A DNA stretch of 64,000 bases from Clostridiales bacterium oral taxon 876 str. F0540 (GCA_000466585.1 KE993461.1:53333-117332); one strand, 5' to 3'; shown: positions 17,547 to 27,470, numbered from the stretch's first letter. The notes: generated from the letters alone by a model not told the origin. Translations and numbers: made by a program.

Positions 17547-18215
17547 ATGAGTGCATTTTTAGGGCCTATTCATCATTGGCTATTTAAAAAAATAAGCATC
17601 CATGAGGAGCTTGAAAAAAGATTAATAGACATATATAAAAATCAGTATGGAGCAGAAATTGACAAAATAGTTAGTAACTCTGTTAATTATTATGGGGAAC
17701 CTTTAGGAAAAAAGCCTTTAGAAGAACAAATTGACCTAACTAATATTCACCAGTGGCTTAATACAACAATAGGAAAAACAGAAACAAGGCTCGCTAACAT
17801 ATTAGCTGAAGTATTTAGAATATATGGAGATGAAGCCTTTAAGATAGCTCTAGAAGAATACACGAAGCAAGGAAGAGAATGCGGGCAGAAAGCAAGAGAT
17901 AATGCTGTAGTAAATACGCTTTCAGATATTTATCAGGCAATTAATGATTATATGCTTGAGGGGATGCCCTGTGACAGAGTAAATTTCATCATAGAAAACA
18001 ACGTTGATAAATTAGTATGGAAAACTACAGAATGCCTTCACCAAAACTATTGGAAGGAAGCTGGTGCTGATACCGATAAACTGTATAAACTAAGATTTAG
18101 CTGGCTTTCAGCTTTTGTTTCAGGGGCTAATCAGGATTTTGAATATATCAATAAACCGGGAGACAATAAAGATTCCCTATTTATTCATGAAATTGTTAAA
18201 AAAAGCTCCAACTAA
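17547..18215 (+). CDS. Unknown protein, distantly like ATC hydrolase family
   Basis: The 222-residue soluble, mostly helical protein has no signal peptide. A segment near residues 168-200 (Cys followed by NYWKEAGAD, then a conserved-looking SAFVSGANQDFEYI) resembles the C-x4-YWK...G-N pattern seen in the L-2-amino-thiazoline-4-carboxylic acid hydrolase family, but the match is thin. The catalytic role is therefore unsure. The ATG was chosen over a GTG three codons upstream because GGAG lies 10 bases before it. Single gene, ending in a bidirectional terminator. Confidence 0.6.
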   Translation: MSAFLGPIHHWLFKKISIHEELEKRLIDIYKNQYGAEIDKIVSNSVNYYGEPLGKKPLEEQIDLTNIHQWLNTTIGKTETRLANILAEVFRIYGDEAFKIALEEYTKQGRECGQKARDNAVVNTLSDIYQAINDYMLEGMPCDRVNFIIENNVDKLVWKTTECLHQNYWKEAGADTDKLYKLRFSWLSAFVSGANQDFEYINKPGDNKDSLFIHEIVKKSSN

Positions 18216-18230
18216 AGGAGCTTTTTTTAT
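18199..18230. terminator. Bidirectional terminator between convergent genes
   Basis: 9-bp stem AAAAGCTCC/GGAGCTTTT with a 7-base loop and T/A runs on both sides. Confidence 0.85.
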
Positions 18231-19465
18231 TGCTTAAATATATCTGTTTCAATAGTTTCAGTTTTTTTACTAATCAAATTTGTTCTTACTAGATTATTTT
18301 CTTTATTAACATAATACATCCAGTTATCTGCAATATCTATCATAGCGCCATCAAGTTTTAGATCAACTTTATTGTTTCCTTCTAAATCTACACGATAAGA
18401 ATGCATTGAAGTTGATGTTACAGAGGATCCTGAAGAAACTGAATTTGTATTATAATATATAGTTTTATTACTAACAAATATTTGGATTACATTTTCAGGT
18501 ATAATAAGCTTCTTTTCTGTACCATCCAGTCTCATTCTATATAAATCTCCAGAATCATAATAGGCATCAATGACTTTATCCTTATTCTCCATAATTCTCT
18601 GAGGACTTGGTTCAGTAAAATAAATAAAATTGTCGTTAGCGTATACTATTCTTGCGTTAAATTTATAATCTTCTTTTTTTGAACTTCCATCATAATTCAT
18701 GCTAAATAGTGTTCCTAGCTTATCTGCCTTGATGTAATAAATTTTATTTCCTGTTAAGAAGTACATGCTTACCCTATCTTCAAGCTTTTGTTTTTTGCTT
18801 CCATCAAGCTTCATTCTATAAATTCTATTTTCATCACCTGAAGCCAAAAAATATATATAATTTCCTTTCACTGTTATAACTTGTGCAGCTATATCTGATA
18901 GTTTGGTCTTCTGAGTTCCGTCTTTTTTTATTTTGTATATTTTAAATTCATCCTTATAATTAATAAAGTATATCCAATCACCTTTTACTTTTAGCATTCC
19001 AGTAATATCGTCGCTTATTTCTACTGGTTTAGTACTTTTACTTGTAATTTTATAAATCCCGCCTTTTATCTGATGTTCATTATCGGATCTGCTTAGTGGA
19101 AAATATATTTCATGGCCGCTTTCAGAAAAAAGGTCATATCCATAAATTTCATCCAAGCTTACATCCTCACTGTAGGCATATCTATTTATAAAATATCCTG
19201 CTGCAAAAAGTAAAATTATTAAAGAACAGATAATTATTTCTTTATTCTTAAGCTCCAGCTTAAATCTCTTTATTATTTTCAATCTATCTTTCTTTATAAC
19301 CTTAAAAGCATTTCTCTTAGGTTTTTCTACTACGATCAGCTTTTCGTTTTTAGTATCTTCACCTTCAATATTAATAAGGCTATCTAAATCTATCTTTTTT
19401 CCGCAACTTCTGCAGTATATATCTTCTTTAAGGACTTCATTGCCGCATTCTTTACATCTATACAT
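18227..19465 (-). CDS. Zinc-ribbon membrane protein with extracellular DUF5050-like propeller
   Basis: The 412-residue protein begins with a zinc ribbon (CxxC at residues 4-7, CxxC at 18-21). A basic cytoplasmic region follows, then one membrane segment (about 76-92). The outer domain has repeats of the form 'Y..xG.W IYFIN...Y.I.KI..DGTQKTKLS', about six times. These repeats are typical of the DUF5050 beta-propeller found in clostridial surface proteins. The zinc ribbon inside with a propeller outside suggests a signal or structural link across the membrane, but the role is unknown. It lies 25 bases after another zinc-ribbon membrane gene and is likely in the same operon. Confidence 0.8.
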   Translation of the reverse strand: MYRCKECGNEVLKEDIYCRSCGKKIDLDSLINIEGEDTKNEKLIVVEKPKRNAFKVIKKDRLKIIKRFKLELKNKEIIICSLIILLFAAGYFINRYAYSEDVSLDEIYGYDLFSESGHEIYFPLSRSDNEHQIKGGIYKITSKSTKPVEISDDITGMLKVKGDWIYFINYKDEFKIYKIKKDGTQKTKLSDIAAQVITVKGNYIYFLASGDENRIYRMKLDGSKKQKLEDRVSMYFLTGNKIYYIKADKLGTLFSMNYDGSSKKEDYKFNARIVYANDNFIYFTEPSPQRIMENKDKVIDAYYDSGDLYRMRLDGTEKKLIIPENVIQIFVSNKTIYYNTNSVSSGSSVTSTSMHSYRVDLEGNNKVDLKLDGAMIDIADNWMYYVNKENNLVRTNLISKKTETIETDIFKQ

Positions 19466-19490
19466 TTAATTAATCACCCCTCATTTGTTC

Positions 19491-20351
19491 TTACCTTATA
19501 GATAAATATAAGAATATATAAATATATGTTACAGCACAATCTAGCACTATAGCTGCTGACGTAAAGATTACTGCCTTATTACCAGTAATTAAAAGTCCGA
19601 GATAATTATATAAGCTTATAATATAAAAGGTAATTCCTATACAAAGTAAAATATTTGCTGCAGTAATACTTATAAAACTTACTATAAAAAATAACATTAA
19701 TAATATTCCGTAATATAAGTAAGGGAAAATTAAAGAACTCCAAAGCTTTGCTGAGTCAACGCAAATTTTTAATATTCTCAAGACTATATGAATGATTAAA
19801 AACACAACAGTTGAAACTAAAATTATACCTAATAATGAGTATATAAATGACTTTCCAAAGCTCGCTGGAATATTAATTTCAATATAATAATTCTTTTCAA
19901 TTAATCCAATTGGGCAAATAATTTTTAACAGATCATTTGGAATTGGCAAAGTAAATTTCACTATGCAAGATATTATTAGAGATACAAATATATAGATAAG
20001 AGCTGTGAATAGTACTAGATTAGAACCAACTGAATCTATAAGTCTATAACCCTCAAGTACAGGAGATTTTAGAAGTCGTATAAAATCCTTTATCCTATAA
20101 TTTTCTTTCTGGTCACCTTCATAATGGCTTGAGGTCACATCAATTATGGATAAATCATTTGCATCGCTTTCTTCGACTGTAACCTCTTCTTGCATCTGAT
20201 TTTGTTCTTTATCATCTACGACATCAGAAATATAACTTATCGTTTCCCAGTTATCTTCCAAATTAATTGGTTCTCCTATATAAGCACCGCAATTATAACA
20301 GTACCTATCAGTATCTTCTAAAGCTTTATTGCACTTACGGCATGTATACAT
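19491..20351 (-). CDS. Zinc-ribbon, Yip1-like polytopic membrane protein
   Basis: The 286-residue protein starts with a zinc ribbon (CRKC ... CYNC), then an acidic linker of about 70 residues. About five or six membrane segments fill the rest of the chain, a layout seen in Yip1-type (YIP1/DUF1282) proteins. The start was set at the ATG preceded by GAGAGGTG. An upstream extension has no ribosome site. It precedes the zinc-ribbon propeller gene, and the shared N-terminal domain makes a functional pair likely. Function unknown. Confidence 0.7.
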   Translation of the reverse strand: MYTCRKCNKALEDTDRYCYNCGAYIGEPINLEDNWETISYISDVVDDKEQNQMQEEVTVEESDANDLSIIDVTSSHYEGDQKENYRIKDFIRLLKSPVLEGYRLIDSVGSNLVLFTALIYIFVSLIISCIVKFTLPIPNDLLKIICPIGLIEKNYYIEINIPASFGKSFIYSLLGIILVSTVVFLIIHIVLRILKICVDSAKLWSSLIFPYLYYGILLMLFFIVSFISITAANILLCIGITFYIISLYNYLGLLITGNKAVIFTSAAIVLDCAVTYIYIFLYLSIR

Positions 20352-20451
20352 ATTACACCTCTCAGAATAATAAATAATTAAAATTATCATTTTCTATTAT
20401 TTAACATGAATTCAATTAATTATGTATTCTACAATTATTGATTAATTCCTC

Positions 20452-20484
20452 CAAAAAACTAAAAAGAGTTGGAAATCCAACTCT
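20452..20484 (-). terminator. Terminator after the NAGPA-family gene
   Basis: Perfect 8-bp stem AGAGTTGG/CCAACTCT with a 4-base loop, followed by TTTTTAGTTTTTT on the minus strand. Confidence 0.85.
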
Positions 20485-20491
20485 AAATTTG

Positions 20492-21490
20492 TTATTTAAT
20501 TATAAAGGCTGAAGGAAGAAATCTCTGTCCTGCAGGCGTACTTGGCTTATTTATTAATTTATCCTTATATACCATTGTAGTAGATGATCCACCATCTAAA
20601 TTAGCAGCATTATACGCTCCATACTCGAGCATAACATCCTGAACTTCCTTTAAAGTTGCACCAACACTATCGACTCTTCTTCCATCTACCACAAGCATAA
20701 GAACAGTACCATCTTTTTTCTGGCCTATAACTGTTCTCGGTTGTATTCCCCAGCCTCCATTTCCAGATTTTATTGTCGGTTCTCCATTTACAATTAAAAA
20801 AGGTCCAAAGGAAACTGCATCTCTTATCTTTTTATCTCTTGCTTCCTTGAGTGTATATTGGCCTAATACCAAAACAGAATCTTCATTAAATCCAATTAAT
20901 CCAAGCCTCTGATTTTCTTTTCCAAACACAACTTTTCCATCTTGTATAACAAAACCAGTTGGGGTACCTCCAGAACCGCGTCCCCCTTCGTCAGCAAAAC
21001 CACCGGCATTTATACCTCCTATTGCATTATAGTATTCCGTCATTTCAGATAGTTTCATTCCTATCTTGCCAAGCTTGTCAGATGTAACAACGCTGACTCT
21101 CTTCGGATTGCTTACAATAAGCATATAGGCTTTGTATTTTTCCGTACTTACATTTTTGAGTTCTACAGTGTCTTTGACTTCATTTGTATTTGTTGTTTTT
21201 TCATCCTGTGAACTACCATCTGTTTCTTGAGACGCAGATACTTGAATTGCTTCTTCATTTGAATACTTATTTTTATCATCAATTTTATTCTTTTCCATTA
21301 TTTCACTTATAGTTTTATCACTCAAAAATGCTTTAGCAATATACTGATGGCTAAAGGTAGTCATTGCAGTAGTTACAATCATATCCCTTATATTAGTAAA
21401 GGGACCGTAATAAACCATGACTAAGTCAAAAGTAAATACTACAACAAGCTGAATACATATAAATATCCCTAAGTTTTTTAATATTTTCAA
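20492..21490 (-). CDS. Phosphodiester glycosidase (NAGPA/DUF2233) family protein
   Basis: The 332-residue protein has an N-terminal membrane anchor (about residues 8-28) and an extracytoplasmic NAGPA domain. The family signatures are seen: a GGINAGGFADEGGRGSGGTP loop (near 165-180), a DGRRVDSVGATL segment and the C-terminal NLDGGSSTTM motif. NAGPA-type enzymes hydrolyse phosphodiester-linked N-acetylglucosamine, and bacterial members act on exopolysaccharide or wall polymers. Start is a TTG three bases after AAAAGG. It is the only start that keeps the anchor. A single gene, divergent from signal peptidase. Confidence 0.85.
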   Translation of the reverse strand: MKILKNLGIFICIQLVVVFTFDLVMVYYGPFTNIRDMIVTTAMTTFSHQYIAKAFLSDKTISEIMEKNKIDDKNKYSNEEAIQVSASQETDGSSQDEKTTNTNEVKDTVELKNVSTEKYKAYMLIVSNPKRVSVVTSDKLGKIGMKLSEMTEYYNAIGGINAGGFADEGGRGSGGTPTGFVIQDGKVVFGKENQRLGLIGFNEDSVLVLGQYTLKEARDKKIRDAVSFGPFLIVNGEPTIKSGNGGWGIQPRTVIGQKKDGTVLMLVVDGRRVDSVGATLKEVQDVMLEYGAYNAANLDGGSSTTMVYKDKLINKPSTPAGQRFLPSAFIIK

Positions 21491-21693
21491 TAACCTTTTA
21501 ATACAAATCCCCCCATACCATCAATTTCAATATCAACTGTACTTCTAATAAACCATATATAAATAATATCATTTTTGAAGTAAGCTATCTATATAAATTT
21601 ATTTTGATAAAATAACATAATTTGACACATGCATTAAATAATAATAAACTATATAATATATTCAATGTTTTGACTATAAAAAAGGAGAATAAA

Positions 21694-22227
21694 ATGGGTA
21701 AAAAGAAAAATATTATACGAGAATATGGTATATCAATAATTGCAGCTATTATTATAGCGGTTACCTTCAGAACCTATGTTTTTGCAAGAGCTGATGTAGA
21801 AGGAAAGTCTATGTACTCAACATTAAATGATAAAGATGTATTGTTTGTTGAAAAAATAAGCCTTTTGACTCACAGCTTTAAACATGGTCAGATAGTAATA
21901 TTTGATTCAGGAAACTTAAATAAAGATATATATGTCAAAAGAGTAATTGCAGTAGCAGGCGATGAAATAGAAATTAAAGATGGAATGGTATATTTAAATG
22001 GAACAAAGCTTCAAGAAAATTATTTAGATAAAAATACAGTAACAAATCCTGGCCCTTTTTTAACTCAGAATGGAAAGTATAAAGTTCCTGAAGGTTACGT
22101 ATTTGTACTTGGTGATAATAGAGGAGACAGCGTTGACAGCAGAATGCTAGGTCCTATTAGTACTAAAGCTTTAAAGGGGCATGTAGTAATTAGGGTTTAT
22201 CCCTTCAATACTTTCAAGTTATTCTAA
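21694..22227 (+). CDS. lepB: Signal peptidase I
   Basis: The 177-residue type I signal peptidase removes signal peptides from exported proteins at the outer face of the membrane. There is one N-terminal membrane segment (about 12-28). The catalytic Ser39 sits in GKSMYSTL (the usual GxSMxPTL with Pro replaced by Ser), Lys82 is in YVKRVIAVAGD, and box E is GDNRGDSVDSR. The true start follows AAAGGAG. An upstream extension without a ribosome site was dropped. The gene is short, like SipS-type Gram-positive enzymes. Confidence 0.95.
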   Translation: MGKKKNIIREYGISIIAAIIIAVTFRTYVFARADVEGKSMYSTLNDKDVLFVEKISLLTHSFKHGQIVIFDSGNLNKDIYVKRVIAVAGDEIEIKDGMVYLNGTKLQENYLDKNTVTNPGPFLTQNGKYKVPEGYVFVLGDNRGDSVDSRMLGPISTKALKGHVVIRVYPFNTFKLF

Positions 22228-22230
22228 TAA

Positions 22231-22276
22231 AAAACATGCAGCTTATGCATAAAAAATTACATAAGCTGCATGTTTT
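22231..22276. terminator. Bidirectional terminator after lepB
   Basis: 17-bp perfect stem (starting AAAACATGCAGCTTATG) with flanking A and T runs, serving both lepB and the convergent MutS-like gene. Confidence 0.9.
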
Positions 22277-24032
22277 ATTTATTGAATAATATATCTACCC
22301 TTTTATTTGTGTTTTTAATTATTTCCTCAGGATACCCCAGATACTTAAGAAGTTTTATGGCATTTCTTGTTGGAGATACCCCTTTTCTTATTAAATAATC
22401 GAATTTTAAGCCTTCATCATCTACATCCTCAGTAAAATAGTAGCATTCATATCTTTTGTCTACTTTTTCAGTAAGTTCTAAATCATGCGTTGCAACTATT
22501 GGTAAAGAATTATGCTTAATAAGATAATCCAGTATTTCAGCAGAGGCACTAATTCTCTCTATAGGGTTTGTTCCTCTAAATATTTCATCAATTATACATA
22601 GACATGGCAGTTCTTCATTACAGGATTTTACTATTCTTAGTACCGCTTCTGCCTCACCAAGATAGTAGCTCTTACCAACCAGTAAATTATCGCTGGGACT
22701 TATAGAGGATAGTATTTTAAAATAGCTTCCTGTATAGCTTTCTGAAAGACATGTGCATATAGTCTGCGCAAACAAAGCATTTATTCCAAGAGTTCTCAAG
22801 AAAGTTGACTTACCTGACATATTTGAACCAGTGAGCACAATTCCTCCGTTTTCTATCTTTATAGAGTTAGCCACAGGATTATCAATCAATGGGTGATACA
22901 TATTAATAATATCCATGTTTCTCTCTTGCTTATTAAGTACAGGTTCACAATAATAAGCAAGACCTGTTCTATAGGAAGCAATTGATATCAACGCGTCAAG
23001 TTCCCCTATAGCAATATATACTTTCCTAAGTTCATCTCTATATTTGGTAAGTTCATCAATAACTGAGTAAAACTTTCTTTCTTTAGTTAAAAATAGTATG
23101 TTTAAGTATTCAACTATAACGTCTCCGCCTTCAACAGAAGCTACCATTGCTGCACTTTTACTTGACTTAATATTTTTAGTGTTAGATACAAATATGTCCT
23201 TATAATAGCTTGGAAGGCTATCGTCAATAGTACCAAGTCTTTTTGCGGTATTAACTAAACTGCCCAGATATGTCATAGAGTCCACATGACAGCTTATTTG
23301 ATCTCTGAACTTATTGTTGATAAACATGTTTATTATAAGTACAAACACTAAGTAGAATCCAAAAACACCACCATAGAAAGGTATCATAACTATAAGTATA
23401 ACCGGAATTATAGCCATAAAGTTAAAAAAGTACTTTAAGTTGCTCTTAGGTGGCAGCTTTCCCCATAAAAATTCTGTTATTGTATTTTTGCGCTGTCTTC
23501 CCATCCAATATAATTCTGTTTGAACCTTGTCCCTTAAATCTTTGTTGTTTTGAAAGAAATTTATTATTTGCTTTCTTCTTATCAAGATGTCTTCATCGAA
23601 TACAGGATTTCTTAACATACTGTAAAGAATCTGCTCTCCAGGAGTAGAAAGAGTCCTGTCAATCACTTCAAAAACTTTATCCAAGGTAAAATCTTCAAAA
23701 GTTTGATTGTCAATGAAAAACTCATTTGATTCTTCGACGCATAAGAATTCATATAATTTCCTGATATCCTTAAAATTTCTTTTTCTATCTTCTTTCTTGC
23801 CCCAGCTACTTTTTATATGATATAAAGCTCTATATTTAAGCATTCTTCCCCTGAAGTAAAATGACATAAATAAGAATGGAATTATCAAAATGAAACCATA
23901 ATAATACTGCTTTCCCAACTGTTCACCCATAATATATGAAAAATAAGCTGTAAATGCAGATAAAACGATAAAGCCCCACATAAAAAATTTCATATTTTTT
24001 TCTTTTGTCAATAAAACCTGATTTTTATCCAT
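22275..24032 (-). CDS. Membrane-anchored MutS-like ATPase
   Basis: The 585-residue protein has the C-terminal ATPase of the MutS family: Walker A GSNMSGKST at 402-410, a signature-like SPSDNLLVGKSYY, Walker B CIIDEIFRGTNP around 482, and the THD switch at 516-518. It lacks the N-terminal mismatch-recognition and connector domains. Instead there are four membrane segments in two pairs (about 14-55 and 205-245). Such membrane MutS homologues occur in many Firmicutes and Bacteroidetes and their job is not established, so a mismatch-repair label would be misleading. Single gene, good GGGG ribosome site. Confidence 0.85.
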   Translation of the reverse strand: MDKNQVLLTKEKNMKFFMWGFIVLSAFTAYFSYIMGEQLGKQYYYGFILIIPFLFMSFYFRGRMLKYRALYHIKSSWGKKEDRKRNFKDIRKLYEFLCVEESNEFFIDNQTFEDFTLDKVFEVIDRTLSTPGEQILYSMLRNPVFDEDILIRRKQIINFFQNNKDLRDKVQTELYWMGRQRKNTITEFLWGKLPPKSNLKYFFNFMAIIPVILIVMIPFYGGVFGFYLVFVLIINMFINNKFRDQISCHVDSMTYLGSLVNTAKRLGTIDDSLPSYYKDIFVSNTKNIKSSKSAAMVASVEGGDVIVEYLNILFLTKERKFYSVIDELTKYRDELRKVYIAIGELDALISIASYRTGLAYYCEPVLNKQERNMDIINMYHPLIDNPVANSIKIENGGIVLTGSNMSGKSTFLRTLGINALFAQTICTCLSESYTGSYFKILSSISPSDNLLVGKSYYLGEAEAVLRIVKSCNEELPCLCIIDEIFRGTNPIERISASAEILDYLIKHNSLPIVATHDLELTEKVDKRYECYYFTEDVDDEGLKFDYLIRKGVSPTRNAIKLLKYLGYPEEIIKNTNKRVDILFNK

Positions 24033-24104
24033 AGTATTACCCCTTAACTTATATTACCCAAAATTTACATACAATAACTATATACTAATATGATTAACTT
24101 TGCA

Positions 24105-24131
24105 ATAAAAAGGCAGTCATAAAGACCGCCT
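24105..24131 (-). terminator. Terminator after asnB
   Basis: 8-bp stem AGGCGGTC/GACTGCCT (one G-U) with a 5-base loop followed by TTTTTATTG on the minus strand. Confidence 0.8.
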
Positions 24132-24138
24132 GATAGAA

Positions 24139-25980
24139 TTACTGTATTCTTACTTTATATTTTTCAAGCCATAAGTTAATCTGAATTAAATATGCAAGCA
24201 GCTGTGGACCGGCCATAAGCTGTCCATACCATGGTTTTTCAAAGGACTTTCCTCCTGTAGCAATTATTTCGTTTACCTTTTCCTTGTCAATTAAGTTTAA
24301 TATAGGTGAGTTTTTATTATCAAGTATTTCTCTCATCCAATTTTGAACAACCATTAAATATTCAGGACTATGAGTTTTAGGATATGGACTCTTTCTTCTA
24401 TACAAAACATCATGTGGCAGTATGCCATTTAAAGCTCTCCTTAATAGACCTTTTTCTATATTATCACAGTATTTTATTTCCCAAGGAATATTATAGGCAT
24501 ATTCTACAATTCTATAGTCTGCAAAAGGTACACGAACCTCTAAACTGTTTGACATGCTCATCCTGTCTTTTCGATTTAAAAGTGTTATCATAAACCACTT
24601 TATATTCAAATAGAACATTTCTCTCATTCTGTGTTCTCTATCTGATTCTCCACTAAGTCTTTCCACCTTCCTGATAGAGTCTTCATATTTAGATTTAGAA
24701 AATTCCTCCAACGGAAGAGACTTAAGCTCCTTTGAAAGTATATCTTTTCTTGTATTGACATATCTGGACCATGGAAAATTATTGCCATTTATATCTTCTT
24801 CTCTTCTAAACCAAGGATATCCTCCAAATATTTCATCTGCGCACTCCCCTGATAAAGCTACTACGGCATCTTTTCTTACTTCTTTGCAAAATAAATATAA
24901 AGATGAATCTATATCAGCCATCCCGGGCAAATCACTTGCAAGAACAGCAGCTTCTAAAGCAGCAGCTACATCCTCGTTACTTACCAATATGTTGTGATGC
25001 CTGCTTTCTATATACTTACTCATTATCTGTATAAAAGCTCCGTCAGAGTTAGGCTGAAATTCACTTGCTTTAAAATATTTATCATTGTCAATATAATCTA
25101 TTGAATAGGTATTTAATATACCTAAATTATTATTTTTAAAGTAATTTGCAGCTATTGAAGATATAGCGCTTGAGTCTAATCCTCCAGATAAGAATGTGCA
25201 CACAGGAACATCTGCCCCTAGCTGTCTTTCAACAGCATCAACAAGAAGATTTCTTGTATGTTCTACTGTTTGCTCCATATTTTCCTCATGAGGTCTGCTT
25301 TCAAGTTTCCAGTATTCCCACATATTTATTCCCACAGAGTTGTAAACCATACAATGAGCTGGCGGTACTTCTTTAATACCTTTAAATATTCCGCTGCCAA
25401 GAGAGCGAGCTGGCCCTAGAGAAAATATCTCAAGCAGTCCATCCTTATCTAAGATCGGCTCTACTTCAGGGTGAGCCAGCAAAGCCTTAATTTCAGAAGC
25501 AAATATCAAGGAATTGTTTTTTTGTGTATAGAATAATGGTTTAACTCCAAGTGGATCCCTTGCTAAAAACAAATTGTTCCTGCTTTCATCCCAAATACCA
25601 AAGGCATAGATTCCGTTGATATATTTTACACACTCAGTTCCCCAAGCTATATATGCTGTTAACAGTACTTCTGTATCTGAATAAGATTTAAATTGGAGCC
25701 CAAGAGCCTTGAGCTTATTTCTAACTTCCTCTGTATTATAGAGTTCACCATTATACACTATTGTATAAACATTTTCCCCTAATTTCTTTGTCATAGGCTG
25801 AGCTCCGCCGGATGGATCTACTACAACCAGCCTTCTATGACCAAGTAAAGCATGTTTTGAACTATAAATATTTCCATCATCAGGACCACGTTTTTGTAGT
25901 GTTTTAATCATTCCTGCCATTATATTTTTTTCATTTGCCAGCTGTCTTTCAAAGTTGATCCAGCCTGCTATACCACACAT
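24139..25980 (-). CDS. asnB: Asparagine synthetase (glutamine-hydrolysing)
   Basis: Converts aspartate, glutamine and ATP to asparagine. The 613-residue protein starts with the class II amidotransferase domain: Cys2 becomes the N-terminal nucleophile, with RGPDDG and YNGELYN in the glutamine site. The synthetase domain follows with the ATP pyrophosphatase loop SGGLDSS at 265-271. Length fits the AsnB/AsnO class. The start is fixed by the catalytic MCGI. The gene stands alone, with 270 bases of leader shared divergently with the HD-GYP gene. I see no T-box in that leader. Confidence 0.95.
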   Translation of the reverse strand: MCGIAGWINFERQLANEKNIMAGMIKTLQKRGPDDGNIYSSKHALLGHRRLVVVDPSGGAQPMTKKLGENVYTIVYNGELYNTEEVRNKLKALGLQFKSYSDTEVLLTAYIAWGTECVKYINGIYAFGIWDESRNNLFLARDPLGVKPLFYTQKNNSLIFASEIKALLAHPEVEPILDKDGLLEIFSLGPARSLGSGIFKGIKEVPPAHCMVYNSVGINMWEYWKLESRPHEENMEQTVEHTRNLLVDAVERQLGADVPVCTFLSGGLDSSAISSIAANYFKNNNLGILNTYSIDYIDNDKYFKASEFQPNSDGAFIQIMSKYIESRHHNILVSNEDVAAALEAAVLASDLPGMADIDSSLYLFCKEVRKDAVVALSGECADEIFGGYPWFRREEDINGNNFPWSRYVNTRKDILSKELKSLPLEEFSKSKYEDSIRKVERLSGESDREHRMREMFYLNIKWFMITLLNRKDRMSMSNSLEVRVPFADYRIVEYAYNIPWEIKYCDNIEKGLLRRALNGILPHDVLYRRKSPYPKTHSPEYLMVVQNWMREILDNKNSPILNLIDKEKVNEIIATGGKSFEKPWYGQLMAGPQLLAYLIQINLWLEKYKVRIQ

Positions 25981-26250
25981 AGTATCATCTCCTAAAAATC
26001 AAATTTCATATTATTCCTTATTATTTTATGAAACTCGCATTAAGCTGTGCTTGACTTTAATCATTTAACCAAAACTTAATATAATGCACCCAATTTCAAT
26101 TTAATATTTTTTATAGCCTTTTTTGTATTATTTGCAACATTACTTCAAATTTAGAAGGATTATTTAATTCATTGTAGAATTGTATATAGTCACTATATCA
26201 ATAAACTAATTTATAGATGCAAATTCCAAAGTCAAATTGGAGGCATAATT

Positions 26251-27384
26251 ATGAGACTTGTTCCAATTGAATGTGTTAGAGATGGAAGCTACTTAGCAAA
26301 AACAATATATGACAATGACGGAAGAGTACTATTAAGAGAAGGTGTTAAGTTAAACGACGTTTTTATACGAAGAATAAAGCTAATAAAGGTTTTTTCTGTT
26401 TACATAAACGATGAATACAGTGACAATATTATTGAAGACGTTATAAAGCCTGAATTGAGACAAAAAGCTATAAAAACTATTAAAGATACTTTTGTAAGCT
26501 TTGAGAAATATACTCTATATAAATCAGGAAAAAGTTTAAGCGCTGGGAAAGAAAGCGATTTTATAAAGGAAAGGCAAAAATACTTCCAATCAATAGGGGA
26601 TATAGCCGATAATATACTAGATGAAATATTATCCCAAAAGAACGTTCTAATAAATGTTGTAGATATAAAAAATATGGACAGCTATACTTATCAGCACAGT
26701 GTTAATGTAGCTGTATTATCATTAATAATAGGGCTTCAGCTTCAATTAAATAAATATGAGCTTTATTCTTTATGTATGGGTGCCTTGATGCATGATATTG
26801 GAAAAGTTTTTATTCCTAAAGAAATTATATTAAAGTATGATAAGCTTACCGAAAAAGAATTTAACATAGTTATGGAGCATCCTCAAAAGGGCTATGATTA
26901 TTTAAAAGGCAGCTCAGATATTTCCGCTACTTCAAGAATTATAGCACTGCAGCACCATGAACGAATCAACGGGCAAGGTTACCCTGAAGGAAGAAAGGGA
27001 AGTGAAATAAACAAGCTTGCAAAAATTGTTGCTATAGCTGATGTATATGATGCTTTAACTTCTGACAGACCTCATAGGAGAGCATTAAGTCCTAATGAAG
27101 CACTTGAATTTATTATGGCAAGCGGGGATACACTTTTTGATTATGATATGGTTCTTGCTTTTTCTAAAGCTGTTGTTCCTTATCCTGAGGGTACATTAAT
27201 TGTACTTACCAACGGAGATATAGCTGTAGTTGAGAAAAATCGGCCCAATTTTCCCTTAAGACCATTAATAAGGATTGTCCGAGCAAACGATGGTACACAT
27301 AAAAATATCACTGTGGACTTAATGGAAAACTTGGGCATTGTGATTGAGGGAGTCCAATACGATATTCCTGAATTTAATAATTAA
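26251..27384 (+). CDS. HD-GYP domain protein, probable cyclic-di-GMP phosphodiesterase
   Basis: The 377-residue cytosolic protein ends in an HD-GYP domain. It shows HD at residues 181-182 (LMHDIGK), the downstream HPQKGYDYL, and the HHERINGQGYP stretch at 235-245 that carries the GYP signature. HD-GYP enzymes break cyclic di-GMP to pGpG or GMP using a metal centre. The N-terminal 130 residues have no recognisable REC, GAF or PAS domain, so the input signal is unknown. The C-terminal 60 residues (VLTNGDIAVVEKNRPNFPLRPLIRIV) form a small beta domain seen in other clostridial members. Single gene with strong GGAGG. Confidence 0.88.
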   Translation: MRLVPIECVRDGSYLAKTIYDNDGRVLLREGVKLNDVFIRRIKLIKVFSVYINDEYSDNIIEDVIKPELRQKAIKTIKDTFVSFEKYTLYKSGKSLSAGKESDFIKERQKYFQSIGDIADNILDEILSQKNVLINVVDIKNMDSYTYQHSVNVAVLSLIIGLQLQLNKYELYSLCMGALMHDIGKVFIPKEIILKYDKLTEKEFNIVMEHPQKGYDYLKGSSDISATSRIIALQHHERINGQGYPEGRKGSEINKLAKIVAIADVYDALTSDRPHRRALSPNEALEFIMASGDTLFDYDMVLAFSKAVVPYPEGTLIVLTNGDIAVVEKNRPNFPLRPLIRIVRANDGTHKNITVDLMENLGIVIEGVQYDIPEFNN

Positions 27385-27399
27385 ACTTTCACAAAATAT

Positions 27400-27428
27400 A
27401 AAGGACTGAGTACTTGCTCAGTCCTTTA
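27400..27428. terminator. Bidirectional terminator between HD-GYP gene and tsaD
   Basis: Perfect 11-bp stem AAAGGACTGAG/CTCAGTCCTTT with a 6-base loop, between convergent genes. Confidence 0.85.
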
Positions 27429-27470
27429 TCAATATATTCTATAACACTTTTATAATTTTTATCTTAATGT

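Noticed and set aside
25981..26250. T-box or other riboswitch before asnB
   Set aside because: No T-box sequence, specifier stem or terminator is visible. The gap is plain AT-rich sequence.
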